Positions 17,917 through 28,086 of a DNA stretch of 64,000 nt are shown in pieces. The notes below the pieces were generated by a model. It had not been told where the DNA came from and searched no databases. It worked only from the letters and a program-made list of their open reading frames with translations. Made by a program: the position numbers and the translations under genes. Origin of the DNA: Azoarcus sp. DN11. Its GTDB lineage: Bacteria; Pseudomonadota; Gammaproteobacteria; Burkholderiales; Rhodocyclaceae. Each line of letters begins with the position of its first letter. Within the stretch, counting starts at the first letter, position 1. Location: contig NZ_CP021731.1 in the NCBI RefSeq assembly GCF_003628555.1, forward strand, positions 3,844,001 through 3,908,000, in the 5' to 3' direction.

Positions 17917-17936
17917 CGACGGAGGAGCGCGGTCGC

Positions 17937-18989
17937 TCAGCGCTTGAAGCGCTCCTCGGCGATCGCGTCGGCGACTTCCCCGGTCGGACGCTCTTCCTTG
18001 CGGGCGCGCGCGAAGATTTCCATCAGGTTGTCGTAGATGCTCTCGATGTGCTTCGTCAGCGCCGCGCGGTCGAAGTTGCCGGTGCGCTCGTAGTACACGT
18101 CGATGATGCCGCCGGCGTTGATGACGTAGTCGGGGGCGTACAGGATGCCCTTGTTCATCAGCGCGAGGCCGTGGCGCGGCTCGGCGAGCTGGTTGTTGGC
18201 GGCGCCGGCGACGACCTTGGCTTTCAGCTGCGGGAGGGTCTGGTCGTTGATGATCGCGCCCATCGCGCACGGGGCGAAGACGTCGACGTCGAGGCCGAAG
18301 ATCTCGTCGGGCGCGACGACCGTCGCTTCGAGCTCCTTCGCCGCGCGCAGCAGCGGCTCGCGGTGGATGTCGGTGACCCACAGCTGGGCGCCGGCTTCCT
18401 TCAACTGGCGGGCGAGGTCGAAGCCGACGTTGCCCAGACCCTGCACGGCGACCTTCAGCCCTTCGAGCGAATCGCGGCCGAGACGCTCCTTCACGGCCGC
18501 CTTGATGCCGACGAAGGTGCCGTAAGCGGTCGCAGGCGACGGGTCGCCGCTGCGGGTGCCGTTCTCGGACGGCTTGTCGACGATGCCGGCGACGTGGTCG
18601 GTGAATTGCGACATGAACTTCATGTCGGCTACGCCGGTGCCGGAGTCTTCCGCGGCGATGTAGCGGCCGTTAACGCGCTCGACGGCCTGGGCGAAGGCCT
18701 TCAGCAGCTCGGGCGTCTTGTCGGTGCGCGGGTTGCCGATGATCACGGACTTGCCGCCGCCGAGCTTGAGGTTGGCCATCGCCGACTTGTAGGTCATGCC
18801 GCGCGACAGGCGCAGCACGTCGCGGATCGCTTCCTCTTCGCTGGCGTAGGGCCACATGCGGCAGCCACCGAGGGCCGGGCCGAGGTTGGAGTTATGCACC
18901 GCGATGATGGCCTTGAGGCCGCTCTTTTCGTCGCTGCAGAAAACGACTTGTTCGTGGTCGGCGAAATCGCTCAGGGAAAAAACGCTCAT
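17937..18989 (-). CDS. Glu/Leu/Phe/Val dehydrogenase family, leucine or phenylalanine dehydrogenase type
   Basis: NAD-dependent oxidative deamination of a branched-chain or aromatic amino acid to its 2-oxo acid. The 350-aa length matches leucine/phenylalanine dehydrogenases and is shorter than glutamate dehydrogenases. Motifs are the substrate loop [12 protein letters not shown], catalytic Lys region [24 protein letters not shown], the Rossmann turn [17 protein letters not shown] and [25 protein letters not shown] precedes the ATG at 18989. It lies downstream of the indolepyruvate oxidoreductase on the same strand. The pair could convert Phe, Trp or branched-chain amino acids to acyl-CoA. Exact substrate is not decidable by eye. 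Confidence 0.9.
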   Translation of the reverse strand: MSVFSLSDFADHEQVVFCSDEKSGLKAIIAVHNSNLGPALGGCRMWPYASEEEAIRDVLRLSRGMTYKSAMANLKLGGGKSVIIGNPRTDKTPELLKAFAQAVERVNGRYIAAEDSGTGVADMKFMSQFTDHVAGIVDKPSENGTRSGDPSPATAYGTFVGIKAAVKERLGRDSLEGLKVAVQGLGNVGFDLARQLKEAGAQLWVTDIHREPLLRAAKELEATVVAPDEIFGLDVDVFAPCAMGAIINDQTLPQLKAKVVAGAANNQLAEPRHGLALMNKGILYAPDYVINAGGIIDVYYERTGNFDRAALTKHIESIYDNLMEIFARARKEERPTGEVADAIAEERFKR

Positions 18990-19078
18990 GATGTCTCCTT
19001 CATTGGTCTTTAAAGGGTGCAACGCGCCCTCCACCGCGGCTCGTGGCCGTGGCGGAAGGTTTGCTGCGGGGGGTGAAG

Positions 19079-19200
19079 CAGGGGTTTCACGGAGCATCGC
19101 TACGCGCCTGCTGAACGGCGAGCGAAGCGAAGACTCCAACCAGGGGTTACGCGGAGCACCGCTCCGCGCCTGCTGAACGGCGGAGCGAAGCGGAGACTCC
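19079..19200. repeat. Tandem imperfect direct repeat, two units of about 60 bases
   Basis: Unit 1 (19079-19137) and unit 2 (19141-19200) both read from CAGGGGTT through GCGCCTGCTGAACGGC to GACTCC and differ at several positions. A partial third unit (GGGGTTTAG) continues into the stop of the next gene. Each unit can fold into a hairpin (CGCTCCGC with GCGGAGCG type pairing). It fills the gap between the amino acid dehydrogenase and indolepyruvate oxidoreductase genes and may reduce read-through. Confidence 0.75.
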
Positions 19201-19206
19201 TGGGGT

Positions 19207-22200
19207 TTAGCCCGGGATAACCGCGATGGTCTTGCGGACCTTGCCGCTCGTCACGTCGGCGGGGCGTTCCTTGCGGCGGAAGGCCGCGAGGAGTTCGCCT
19301 TCACGCATCCGGGCGTTCGCCAGGTAGCGCTCGCGGATGTGGCCGAAGCCGCGGATCTGCTCGGGCAGACTCGCAAGTTCGACGGCGGCCTCGTAGTTCG
19401 CCTTCTCGACGCCGACGAGGATCTCCTCGACGACGCGCTCGTAGTCGGCGATGAGCTGCCGGTCGAGCTTGCGGTCATGCGTGCGGGCGAACGGATCGAG
19501 CAGCGTGCCGCGCAGGCCCTTCATCTTCGCGAGCTGACGCATCGCCTTCAGCATCCACGGGCCGTACTTCTTCTTCTGCAGCTCGCCGGTGGCCGGGTCC
19601 TTGTCGGCGAGCGTCGGCGGGGCGAGGTGGAAGACGAGCTTGTAATCGCCTTCGAACTGCTCCTCGACACGCTTGAGGAAGTCGCTGTCGGTGTAGAGGC
19701 GCGCCACTTCGTACTCGTCCTTGTAGGCGAGCAGCTTGTGGTAGCCGCGCGCGACCGCTTCGGTCAGCAGCGTCGTGCCGGGCTGGACCTTGGCTTCGGC
19801 CGCGCGCACGCGCTCGACGAGCTTGGCGTAGCGTTCGGCGTAGGCGGCGTCCTGGTAGTCGGTGAGGAAGGCCTTGCGGCGGGCGATCACTTCGTCGAGC
19901 GAGGCCGACAGCTTGTGGTGCTCGGGCGTGCCGTGCTGCGGTTTCGCGGCCTTCTCGACGGCGTCCGGATCGACCGCGGCGCGGCGGCCCCACTGGAAGG
20001 CGGACTTGTTGGCCTCGATGGCGGCGCCGTTGAGTTCGATCGCGCGCATGATCGAATCGCGCGTCAGCGGCACGAGGCCACGCTGCCACGCAAAACCGAG
20101 CATGAGGAGGTTGGTCGCGATCGAATCGCCGAGGATCGCGGTCGCGAGACGCGAGGCTTCGAGGAACTCGACGTTCTGGCTGCCGACGGCGTCGACGATC
20201 TGGTTTTCCATCGAGCCGGACGGGAACTGCGGGTCCGGGTGCTTCGTGACGTTGCCGGTACGCGCCTGGGCCGCGAAGCCGCGGACGAATTCGCTGGTGT
20301 TGGTCTGGTCGCGGTTGATGACGACGCGGGTGTGATTGGTGCGCATCTTCGCGAGCGATTCGTCGCTGGCGGACACCACGAGGTCGCAGCCGATGACGAC
20401 GTTCGCCTCACCTGCAGCGACGCGGGCGGCGAAGATGTCTTCCGGACGGTTCGCGATCTTGACGTGCGACCACACCGCCCCACCCTTCTGCGCGAGACCG
20501 GCCATGTCGAGGATCGACACGCCCTTGCCTTCGAGGTGCGCGGCCATGCCGAGCAGCGCACCGATCGTCACGACGCCGGTGCCGCCGACGCCAGTGATCA
20601 GTATCCCCCACGGCGCGTTGGTCGCCGGCAGCGCGGGTTCCGGCAGCGACGCGAACACGTCCGCCGCGGCGGTCGCGGCCTTGCCCTTGCGCAGCTTGCC
20701 GCCTTCGATCGTCACGAAGCTCGGACAAAAACCTTTGACGCAGGAGAAATCCTTGTTGCACGCGGACTGGTCGATCGTGCGCTTGCGGCCGAACTCGGTC
20801 TCGACCGCCGTCACGGACATGCAGTTCGACTTCTCGCTGCAGTCGCCGCAGCCTTCGCACACGAGGTCGTTGATGACGACGCGCATCGCCGGATCCGGGA
20901 ACTTGCCGCGCTTCCTGCGACGGCGCTTCTCGGCGGCGCAGGTCTGGTCGTAGATGATCGCGGTGACGCCCGGCACTTCGCGCAGCTCGCGCTGCACGGC
21001 GTCGAGCTCGTCGCGGTGGCGGATCGGCACGCCGTGCGGCAGGTCCGCGGGACCGTAGGCGCGCGGGGTGCCGTCATTGACGACGATGATGTTGTGGATG
21101 CCTTCGGCCTGCAGCTGGCGCGCGATGATCGGCACCGACAGCGTGCCGTCGTGCGGCTGGCCGCCGGTCATCGCGACGGCGTCGTTGTAGAGGATCTTGT
21201 AGGTGATGTTCACGCGCGCGGCGACGGCCGCGCGGATCGCCAGGATCCCCGAGTGCATGTAGGTGCCGTCGCCGAGGTTCGCGAACACGTGCTTGGTCTT
21301 GGTGAAGGGCGCCTGGCCGACCCAGGGCACGCCTTCGCCGCCCATCTGGCAGAAGGTCTGCGTCGTTTCGGGCGACAGCCACGTCGCCATGTAGTGGCAG
21401 CCGATGCCGGCGATCGCGCGCGACCCCGCCGGGACCTTGGTCGAGGTGTTGTGCGGGCAGCCGGAACAGTAGTGCGGCACGCGCTGGATCGACAGGCGCG
21501 GCTTCGCGAGCGCGGCTTCCTTGGCGTCGAAGAAGGCAAGCCGCGCCTTGATCTGGTCCGAGGTGTAGAAGCGCGCGATGCGGGCGGCGATCACGCGGGC
21601 GATCATCGCCGGCGTCAGGTCACTGGCGGCGGGCAGCATCCAGTCGCCGTGCGGCAGCGCCCATTCGCCCTTCTCGTCGAACTTGCCGATCACGCGCGGG
21701 CGCACGTTCTCGTTCCAGTTGTAAAGCTCTTCCTTCAGCTGGTATTCGAGGAACTGGCGCTTCTCCTCGATCACGAGAATCTCGTCCAACCCTTCGGCAA
21801 AGTGACGCACGCCTTCGGATTCGAGCGGCCACACCATGCCGACCTTGTACAGGCGGATGCCGATCTCGGCGGCGACGTGCTCGTCGATGCCGAGGTCTTC
21901 GAGCGCCTGGCGCACGTCGAGGTAGCTCTTGCCCGAGGTGATGATGCCGAGCCTGGCGTTCGGGCTGTCGATGATCGTGCGGTTGAGCCCGTTCGCGCGG
22001 CAGTACGCCAGCGCGGCGTAGAGCTTGTGGTGCACGAGGCGCTCTTCCTGCACCAGCGGGGGATCGGGCCAGCGCAGGTTGAGGCCGTCGGCGGGGATCG
22101 GGAAGTCCGCCGGGATGATCGTGCGGACCTTGAAGGGGTCGATATCGACCGAGCCGGAGGTCTCGACCGTGTCGGTCAGCGCCTTGAACGCGACCCAGCA

Positions 22201-22788
22201 ACCCGAGTAGCGCGACAGCGCGAAGCCGTGCAGGCCGTATTCGAGGTAGTCCTGGATGCCCGCGGGGGCGAGCACCGGCATCATCATCGACTTGAAGATG
22301 TGCTCGGTCTGGTGCGGCAGCGTCGAGCTCTTCGCGCCATGGTCGTCGCCCGCGATCACGAGCACGCCGCCGTGCCTCGAGGTGCCCGCGGCGTTGGCGT
22401 GGCGGAACACGTCGCCGGTGCGGTCCACGCCCGGGCCCTTGCCGTACCAGATCGAGAACACGCCGTCGTACAGCGCGTTGGGGTCGAGGTTGACCTGCTG
22501 CGTGCCCCACACGGAAGTCGCCGCGAGGTCCTCGTTGAGGCCGGGCTGGAAGCGGATGTGATGCGGCTCGAGGTATTTCTTCGCTTTCCAGAATTCCTGA
22601 TCGACGTTGCCGAGCGGCGAGCCGCGGTAGCCGGTGACGAAGCCGGCGGTATTGAGGCCCTCGGCCTGGTCGCGCAGGCGCTGCATGATCGGCAGGCGCA
22701 CCAGCGCCTGGATGCCGGTCATGTAGGCGCGGCCGGAGGTCAGCGTGTACTTGTCGTCGAGGGCGACGGGGGCGAGGGTATTCGACAT
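19207..22788 (-). CDS. iorAB: Indolepyruvate:ferredoxin oxidoreductase, fused alpha-beta form
   Basis: Thiamine-diphosphate and iron-sulfur enzyme oxidising aryl-pyruvates (or branched 2-oxo acids) to acyl-CoA with reduction of ferredoxin. The 1193 residues combine both subunits. The N-terminal alpha part has [33 protein letters not shown] and the ThDP motif [10 protein letters not shown] through [10 protein letters not shown]. Cysteine clusters [13 protein letters not shown] and [15 protein letters not shown] follow. The C-terminal gamma-like part has [18 protein letters not shown] and [15 protein letters not shown]. The ATG at 22788 gives the family N-terminus but has no clear ribosome site. 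Fused forms are known in Rhodocyclales; coupling to the adjacent dehydrogenase is inference. Confidence 0.94.
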   Translation of the reverse strand: MSNTLAPVALDDKYTLTSGRAYMTGIQALVRLPIMQRLRDQAEGLNTAGFVTGYRGSPLGNVDQEFWKAKKYLEPHHIRFQPGLNEDLAATSVWGTQQVNLDPNALYDGVFSIWYGKGPGVDRTGDVFRHANAAGTSRHGGVLVIAGDDHGAKSSTLPHQTEHIFKSMMMPVLAPAGIQDYLEYGLHGFALSRYSGCWVAFKALTDTVETSGSVDIDPFKVRTIIPADFPIPADGLNLRWPDPPLVQEERLVHHKLYAALAYCRANGLNRTIIDSPNARLGIITSGKSYLDVRQALEDLGIDEHVAAEIGIRLYKVGMVWPLESEGVRHFAEGLDEILVIEEKRQFLEYQLKEELYNWNENVRPRVIGKFDEKGEWALPHGDWMLPAASDLTPAMIARVIAARIARFYTSDQIKARLAFFDAKEAALAKPRLSIQRVPHYCSGCPHNTSTKVPAGSRAIAGIGCHYMATWLSPETTQTFCQMGGEGVPWVGQAPFTKTKHVFANLGDGTYMHSGILAIRAAVAARVNITYKILYNDAVAMTGGQPHDGTLSVPIIARQLQAEGIHNIIVVNDGTPRAYGPADLPHGVPIRHRDELDAVQRELREVPGVTAIIYDQTCAAEKRRRRKRGKFPDPAMRVVINDLVCEGCGDCSEKSNCMSVTAVETEFGRKRTIDQSACNKDFSCVKGFCPSFVTIEGGKLRKGKAATAAADVFASLPEPALPATNAPWGILITGVGGTGVVTIGALLGMAAHLEGKGVSILDMAGLAQKGGAVWSHVKIANRPEDIFAARVAAGEANVVIGCDLVVSASDESLAKMRTNHTRVVINRDQTNTSEFVRGFAAQARTGNVTKHPDPQFPSGSMENQIVDAVGSQNVEFLEASRLATAILGDSIATNLLMLGFAWQRGLVPLTRDSIMRAIELNGAAIEANKSAFQWGRRAAVDPDAVEKAAKPQHGTPEHHKLSASLDEVIARRKAFLTDYQDAAYAERYAKLVERVRAAEAKVQPGTTLLTEAVARGYHKLLAYKDEYEVARLYTDSDFLKRVEEQFEGDYKLVFHLAPPTLADKDPATGELQKKKYGPWMLKAMRQLAKMKGLRGTLLDPFARTHDRKLDRQLIADYERVVEEILVGVEKANYEAAVELASLPEQIRGFGHIRERYLANARMREGELLAAFRRKERPADVTSGKVRKTIAVIPG

Positions 22789-23245
22789 GGCGCGTGGTCC
22801 GTCGCAGCACCTGGACGCGCGGCGCTCGTGACGCCCCGATCCGGCTGCCGACGTTGTCTCCTGTATGGTTGCTGTTGTGCGCGTCCGCGGCATCGAACGC
22901 TGATGAGCATCGTAAGGAGATGGCGTCGGGGAGTTTTTTCTAGTTGCGGCGGGAAAGCGGCGCTCATTGAAAGGAATTTTCGCTATCCTGCGATTTTTCG
23001 AAATAACGCCGACGACATGAACGGTGCGCCGCACCAATACCCCTCGAAAATGCGAAAGACGATGCAATTTTTCTGCTCATCCGCGCGACTGGACGTGCGG
23101 TGCGCGACGCTTTCCTAACTGTTCTTAATTTTTCCCGCAACCTCGTTTAAGTCTCGCGCCGATACAATTCGGCACGAATAATTCTGCGCGCCGGCTGGCG
23201 ATGCCGGCCGCCGCACTTCTCCCTCTTCCCGGGCACGGAGCACCT
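22789..23245. other. Divergent promoter region between iorAB and the Pls-like synthetase
   Basis: A 457-base gap with an AT-richer stretch at about 22930-23160 (several T and A runs) that should hold the promoters of both flanking genes. A TACAAT hexamer occurs at 23163-23168. No operator-like palindrome stood out and no additional gene was seen. Confidence 0.5.
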
Positions 23246-26200
23246 GTGATTCTGAAAGGCCCCCATTCCCCCGACCTCCTGCGCGACGAGATCCTCGCGG
23301 ACATCTTCGAGGCCACTGCCGCGCTTCGGCCGGACCATGTCGCACTGATCTCGGGCACGCTCCGGGTCACGTACCGCGACCTCAACGAACGCGCCGACCT
23401 GATGGCGCATCATCTCATCGGCAAGGGCGTCAAGCCCGGCGACATCGTGGGGCTGTGGGCGCCGCGGGGAGTCGACCTGCTCGCGAGCCAGCTGGCAATC
23501 GCCAAGACGGGCGCGGCGTGGCTACCGTTCGATGCCGACACGCCGGTCGAGCGTGTCGAAGTGTGTCTGGAAGACGCTGGGGCGGCGGGCATCGTCACCG
23601 CCCACGGCCTGGACACGCTGATCGTGGATGCCGCCTTCCGCGTGTGGGACCAGGCCGAACTCCAGCTCACGACCGACGGCCCGCTGCAGCGGCGCAACGG
23701 CGCACGCCCGGACCATCCCGCGTACGTGATCTACACCTCCGGATCAACCGGCAAGCCCAAGGGCGTGCCGATCAGCCAGGGCGCGATCTGCCATTTCCTG
23801 CGCAGCGAAAACGCGGTGCTCGGCGTGCGCGGCGACGACACCGTCTACCAGGGCTTCTCGGTCGCGTTCGACATGTCCTTCGAGGAGATCTGGATCTCCT
23901 ACCTGGTCGGCGCGACGCTGTGGATCGCGCCGCGCGAAATCATTGCCGACCCCGACGCGCTGCCGCGCGCGCTCGACGACAACGGCGTCACGGTGCTGCA
24001 CGCGGTGCCGACGCTGCTGGCGCTGTTCAGCGCCGAGGTGAGCGGCCTGCGCCTGATCAACCTCGGCGGCGAGATGTGCCCGCAGGCGGTCGTCGACCGC
24101 TGGGCGACGCCGTCCCGGCAGGTCTTCAACACCTACGGGCCGACGGAAGCGACCGTCTCCGCGAGCCTCGCGGAGTTGCGCGCCGGCGAGGCGGTCACGA
24201 TCGGCAAGCCCCTGCCGAACTACGGCCTGCTGGTCGTGGGCGACGACATGCAGCTGCTGCCGCCAGGTGAAATGGGCGAGCTGTGCATCGTCGGCCCGGG
24301 CGTCGCGCACGGCTACCTCGGACGGCCGGAACTCACGGCCGAGAAATTCCTGCCCAACCCGTGGGCGGAGCAGCCGTTCGAGGCGCGCCTGTACCGCACC
24401 GGCGACCTCGCGCGCATCGACGCCGACGGCCGGATCCAGTGCCTCGGCCGGGTCGACGACCAGGTCAAGGTGCGCGGCTTCCGCGTCGAACTCGGCGAGA
24501 TCGAGGCGGTGCTGGGCAAACAGCTCGGCAGCGGGACCGCGGCGGTGGTGCTGAAGACCGTGAACGATATCGAGCAGCTCGTCGCCTACATCGTGCCCGC
24601 GGCGGGAAGCACGCCGGACGTGAATGCGCTGCGCCACCACATGCGCGAGTTGCTGCCCTCCTACATGGTGCCGAGCCACTTCGAGGTGGTCGCGGGAATC
24701 GCGCGCCTGACCTCGGGGAAGATCGACCGCAAGGCCTTGCGTGCGCTGCCGATGACCCGGGTGGAGGAGGAGATCGACGCCGACGACCCGGAGAACGACG
24801 CCGAGGCGGCGCTGTTTGCGGCGCTCGGCCGCTTCTTCCCGGGCTTGCCGATCCGCCGGACGGCCGACTTCTTCGATGACCTGGGCGGGCACTCGCTGCT
24901 CGCGGCACGTCTCGTATCGGCGCTGCGCGAGGACGCGCGCTTCGCACACATGACGGTCAACGACGTGTATCGCAACCGCCGCGTCGCCGCGATCGGCGCG
25001 GCGATGCAAGCCGGCATGGCGGGCCCGGACGTGGCCGCGGCACCGCCGTTCGCCGCAATACCCAGCTCGCGCCGCCTGCTCTGCGGCGCCGCGCAGGCGA
25101 TCACGCTACCGATCCTGATCGCCCTGCACATGATGACGTGGCTCGCCCCGTTCTTTACCTACCACTATTTCACCGGCGATCCCGGCGATTCGATCGTCGT
25201 CGCCATGTCGATGTCGGTGGTGGTCTTCCTGGCCATGAACCTGGTAGGGATCGGTATCGGCGTCCTCGCCGGAAACGTGCTGTTGCGCGGGATCGGCGCC
25301 GGCCGCTATCCGCTGTGGGGCTTCACGTACTTCCGCTGGTGGCTCGGCGACCGCCTGCAGCAGATCTCGCCCGCCCACCTGTGGGCCGGCTCGTCGCTGT
25401 ACAACGGATACCTCCGGGCGACGGGCGCGCATATCGGCGAGGACGTGGTGATCGGCTCGCTGACGATCCGCCTGCCCCACCTGCTGCACATCGGCGACGG
25501 CGCCAGCCTGGGATCGAGCGTGAACCTCGAGAACGTTCGCGTCGAACGCGGCGAACTGGTCGTCAGCCGCATCGACATCGGCCGCGAAGCCTATGTCGGC
25601 TCATACGCCGTCATGGAAGGCGATACCGCGATCGCCGATTACGGCCGGCTCGAAGGGCTGGCCGCCCTGCCCCGCGGCGGGCGGATCGCGACCGCGGAAG
25701 TGTGGGATGGCGCGCCGGCGAGCCTCGTGCGGATGCTGGATCCGGCCAAGCGCCCGCCGCGGCCGGCGGTGACACGGCTGCGCCGTGTCGGCGAGTCGCT
25801 GTTCTTCGCGCTCGGAGCTGCACTGATCGCACTGCTGTTCTTCCTGCCGATCTTCCCGACCTTCGTCCTGATCGACGCCCTCGAAGGCAGGGTACTCGCC
25901 CCCGAACTCGATACGCAGGGCTACTTGCTCTCGATCCTGCAATACGTCCTGCTGGCGCTGCCGGCGAGCGCAGTGCTGGTGGTCGCGACCGCGCTGATCG
26001 CCGCCGGCGTCCGCTGGGTCGTACTGCCGCGTCGCCTTGCCCCCGGCTGCTGGCCGGTGCACAGCAACGTCTACTGTCGAAAGTGGCTCACCAACCAGAT
26101 CCAGAGCGTCAGCCTGCAGGTGCTGCACGGCGTGTATGCGACGGTGTACGCCCCATTCTGGTATCGCCTGCTGGGAGCGAGAGTCGGCCGCGGTGCCGAA

Positions 26201-27214
26201 ATTTCCACCGCGATGGGACTCGTTCCCGACATGCTGACGCTCGGCGACGACACCTTCATCGCGGACGCGGTAATGCTCGGCGACGAAGAGATCGACGGCG
26301 GGTGGATGTCGATCAACCACACGGTGGTCGGCCCGCGCAGCTTCGTCGGCAACGGTGCCTACGTACCCGATGGCACCACCCTGCCATCGGATGTGCTGAT
26401 CGGCGTGCAATCGAAAGCGCCGGGCACGGCAGCCATGCTGCCCGGCCAGACCTGGGTCGGCTCGCCGGCAGTCAGCCTGCCCTCGCGCGAAATGCTGACC
26501 GGATTCCCGGCGACGCTCACTTTCCGTCCCTCGCCGTGGCGCCGGATCGGACGAGGTTTTGTCGAGGCGCTGCGCATCGTGCTGCCGCTGGCGATCATCT
26601 TCGCGGTCGGTTACGTGATCGTCCTCGACATCATGTCCGACGCCGCGGACGACAGCTGGCTCAGGTTGGTGTACGAACTGAGCCTGGCCGGCATCTACTA
26701 TGGATTCGGGTCCTTCCTCTTCGTCGTCGCGCTCAAGTGGCTGCTGATCGGCCGCTACAAACCCCGGGCAGCGCCGATGTGGACGCCCTTCGTGTGGATC
26801 AGCGAAGCGGTGACCAGCGTGTATGAGTCGATCGCGGTGCCGAACTTCCTCGAATACCTGCGCGGCACGCCGATGCTTCCGGTCGCGTTGCGGCTCCTCG
26901 GCGTGAAGACAGGGCACGCAGTGTTCATGGACACGACCGACGTCACCGAATTCGACTGCGTCGAGATCGGCGACGGGAGCGAACTCAATGCCTGGTCCGG
27001 TCCCCAGACCCACCTGTTCGAAGACCGCGTGATGAAGATCGGCAAGGTGCAGATCGGCCGCCGCGTGACGCTCGGCATCCGCAACACGGTGCTCTACGAC
27101 ACGAAACTCGGCGATGGCGTGCTGCTCGGGCCGCTGACGCTCGTCATGAAGGGCGAGCAGCTGCCCGCGGGAACCGTGTGGTGTGGCTCGCCCGCGCAGG
27201 CGTGGCGCCCCTGA
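23246..27214 (+). CDS. Pls/PosA-family non-ribosomal peptide synthetase (A-PCP-membrane/LbH terminal domain)
   Basis: Single-module membrane peptide synthetase of the poly-epsilon-lysine synthetase class. The adenylation domain (about 1-500) has YTSGSTGKPKG (163), NTYGPTEATVS, YRTGDLAR, GRVDDQVKVRGFRVELGEIE and SGKIDRK. The carrier domain has LGGHSLLAARL with its Ser near residue 550. About 700 residues follow with several transmembrane pairs alternating with hexapeptide left-handed beta-helix segments, as in the family's unusual condensing terminal region. No condensation or thioesterase domain is present. By-eye specificity residues are D-M-E-H-I-L-T-V-S-K, a code I cannot assign. I prefer the GTG at 23246 (GGAG five bases before); an ATG at 23201 adds 15 residues. 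It overlaps its phosphopantetheinyl transferase. Confidence 0.92.
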   Translation: MILKGPHSPDLLRDEILADIFEATAALRPDHVALISGTLRVTYRDLNERADLMAHHLIGKGVKPGDIVGLWAPRGVDLLASQLAIAKTGAAWLPFDADTPVERVEVCLEDAGAAGIVTAHGLDTLIVDAAFRVWDQAELQLTTDGPLQRRNGARPDHPAYVIYTSGSTGKPKGVPISQGAICHFLRSENAVLGVRGDDTVYQGFSVAFDMSFEEIWISYLVGATLWIAPREIIADPDALPRALDDNGVTVLHAVPTLLALFSAEVSGLRLINLGGEMCPQAVVDRWATPSRQVFNTYGPTEATVSASLAELRAGEAVTIGKPLPNYGLLVVGDDMQLLPPGEMGELCIVGPGVAHGYLGRPELTAEKFLPNPWAEQPFEARLYRTGDLARIDADGRIQCLGRVDDQVKVRGFRVELGEIEAVLGKQLGSGTAAVVLKTVNDIEQLVAYIVPAAGSTPDVNALRHHMRELLPSYMVPSHFEVVAGIARLTSGKIDRKALRALPMTRVEEEIDADDPENDAEAALFAALGRFFPGLPIRRTADFFDDLGGHSLLAARLVSALREDARFAHMTVNDVYRNRRVAAIGAAMQAGMAGPDVAAAPPFAAIPSSRRLLCGAAQAITLPILIALHMMTWLAPFFTYHYFTGDPGDSIVVAMSMSVVVFLAMNLVGIGIGVLAGNVLLRGIGAGRYPLWGFTYFRWWLGDRLQQISPAHLWAGSSLYNGYLRATGAHIGEDVVIGSLTIRLPHLLHIGDGASLGSSVNLENVRVERGELVVSRIDIGREAYVGSYAVMEGDTAIADYGRLEGLAALPRGGRIATAEVWDGAPASLVRMLDPAKRPPRPAVTRLRRVGESLFFALGAALIALLFFLPIFPTFVLIDALEGRVLAPELDTQGYLLSILQYVLLALPASAVLVVATALIAAGVRWVVLPRRLAPGCWPVHSNVYCRKWLTNQIQSVSLQVLHGVYATVYAPFWYRLLGARVGRGAEISTAMGLVPDMLTLGDDTFIADAVMLGDEEIDGGWMSINHTVVGPRSFVGNGAYVPDGTTLPSDVLIGVQSKAPGTAAMLPGQTWVGSPAVSLPSREMLTGFPATLTFRPSPWRRIGRGFVEALRIVLPLAIIFAVGYVIVLDIMSDAADDSWLRLVYELSLAGIYYGFGSFLFVVALKWLLIGRYKPRAAPMWTPFVWISEAVTSVYESIAVPNFLEYLRGTPMLPVALRLLGVKTGHAVFMDTTDVTEFDCVEIGDGSELNAWSGPQTHLFEDRVMKIGKVQIGRRVTLGIRNTVLYDTKLGDGVLLGPLTLVMKGEQLPAGTVWCGSPAQAWRP

Positions 27215-27831
27215 CGCCTCCCCGGCCGCGGACGGCCGGCGAGCGCCCGCCGCTCGCCGCCGCGCGCCCCGAAGTGTGGCTGTGCCGGGCGCACGGGCCG
27301 GCACTCCGCGACCTCACGCACGAACTGCTGCGCGACCTGCTCGCGACTTACCTGGACTGCCGCCGCGAGCAGGTCCCGCTGCGGCTCGAATCCGGGCAGC
27401 CCCCCGCCGTGGCCGCGCCCTGGCAGGGCCTGCCGCTGTCGATCAGCCTCAGCTACGCCGCGGGAGTCGGCGCGATCGGCCTGTGCGCGGGAGCCGTCAT
27501 CGGCATCGACCTCGCGGAAGTCGCACCGCTGCCGGACTGGGAGCGCGTGGCGGGTCTCTACCTCGGACCGCAGGCCGTGCAGCAGCTCGCGGCACTGGAC
27601 GACGCGCCGCGCAATCACGCGTTCGCCGCCGCGTGGTCGGAAATGGAAGCGCGCAGCAAGTGCGTCGGCGTCGGGCTCGAGGAGTGGTCCGCGGCCCGCG
27701 CCCGGCGGCTGGCCTCGTCATCGATCCTGACGGCCACGGCCGCGCTGCCGCCGCAGCCCGACGGCCGGATGCTCGTGCTGACCGTCGCCCGCGCACCGCT
27801 ACCGCGGCCCGCCGGACGGGATCAACCGTAG
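27178..27831 (+). CDS. 4'-phosphopantetheinyl transferase, Sfp/HetI type
   Basis: Transfers phosphopantetheine from CoA to the carrier-domain serine, here almost certainly of the overlapping synthetase. Visible motifs are LSISLSYAAG (substrate entry), VIGIDLAEV (Mg-binding Asp of the GxD motif) and AAWSEMEARSKCVGVGLEEW, the W-S-x-x-E-A-x-x-K signature with Met where Lys is often found. Only GTG starts are available: 27178 (37-base overlap with the synthetase) or 27202. The stop TAG at 27829-27831 lies inside the fragment of DnaK-like DNA that follows. The C-terminus may therefore have been trimmed or may end at an old convergent junction. Confidence 0.88.
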   Translation: MVWLARAGVAPLTPPRPRTAGERPPLAAARPEVWLCRAHGPALRDLTHELLRDLLATYLDCRREQVPLRLESGQPPAVAAPWQGLPLSISLSYAAGVGAIGLCAGAVIGIDLAEVAPLPDWERVAGLYLGPQAVQQLAALDDAPRNHAFAAAWSEMEARSKCVGVGLEEWSAARARRLASSSILTATAALPPQPDGRMLVLTVARAPLPRPAGRDQP

Positions 27832-27960
27832 CGCCGCGCCGCCGGTGAAATAGATCGTATCGACCCGCTCTCGCCGCACGGACGAAATCGGCGTCGGCGA
27901 TCGAGTGGGCGAGCGCCACTTCCGCCGCTCCAGGTTCATCGTCGCGACGGGCGCCGCCAA
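27826..27960 (-). pseudogene. Fragment of the DnaK-like gene 3' end, internally deleted copy
   Basis: About 135 bases match three separate parts of the 3' end of the intact DnaK-like gene at 29920-31191, in the same orientation and order. Stop-codon end 27825-27842 matches 29920-29941. 27838-27880 matches about 30048-30090 (GGTGAAATAGATCGT core). 27879-27960 matches about 30155-30239 (GACGAAATCGGCGTCGG, then GGTTCATCGTCGCGACGGG). The stretches between are missing and point changes have accumulated, so it is a decayed duplicate. It marks the left edge of the inserted LysE/AraC block. Confidence 0.85.
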
Positions 27961-28086
27961 TGGCACGTTCAGGCGGACTGCTCACGCCAAAATGCACCAA
28001 ACAAGTGCATACGGTACAACGGTATTCAATACGCGTCTTCGTAAGCAGGTAATGATCACACAACGATCATTACCTGCCGTGAAGCA
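27961..28086. promoter_or_regulatory. Two inverted repeats with 7-base spacers upstream of the LysE exporter
   Basis: ATGCAC-N7-GTGCAT at 27992-28010 and a perfect 13-base pair of arms GCAGGTAATGATC-N7-GATCATTACCTGC at 28045-28077. The second is long enough for a regulator site, a cruciform or a mobile-element end. The stretch is AT-richer than the flanking synthetase genes. Binding by the nearby AraC-type protein is possible but unproved. Confidence 0.6.

Noticed and set aside
19339..23118. 1259-codon plus-strand open frame opposite iorAB
   Set aside because: Arginine/aspartate/valine-rich antisense shadow with no domain, caused by high GC at third codon positions. The opposite strand has clear enzyme motifs.
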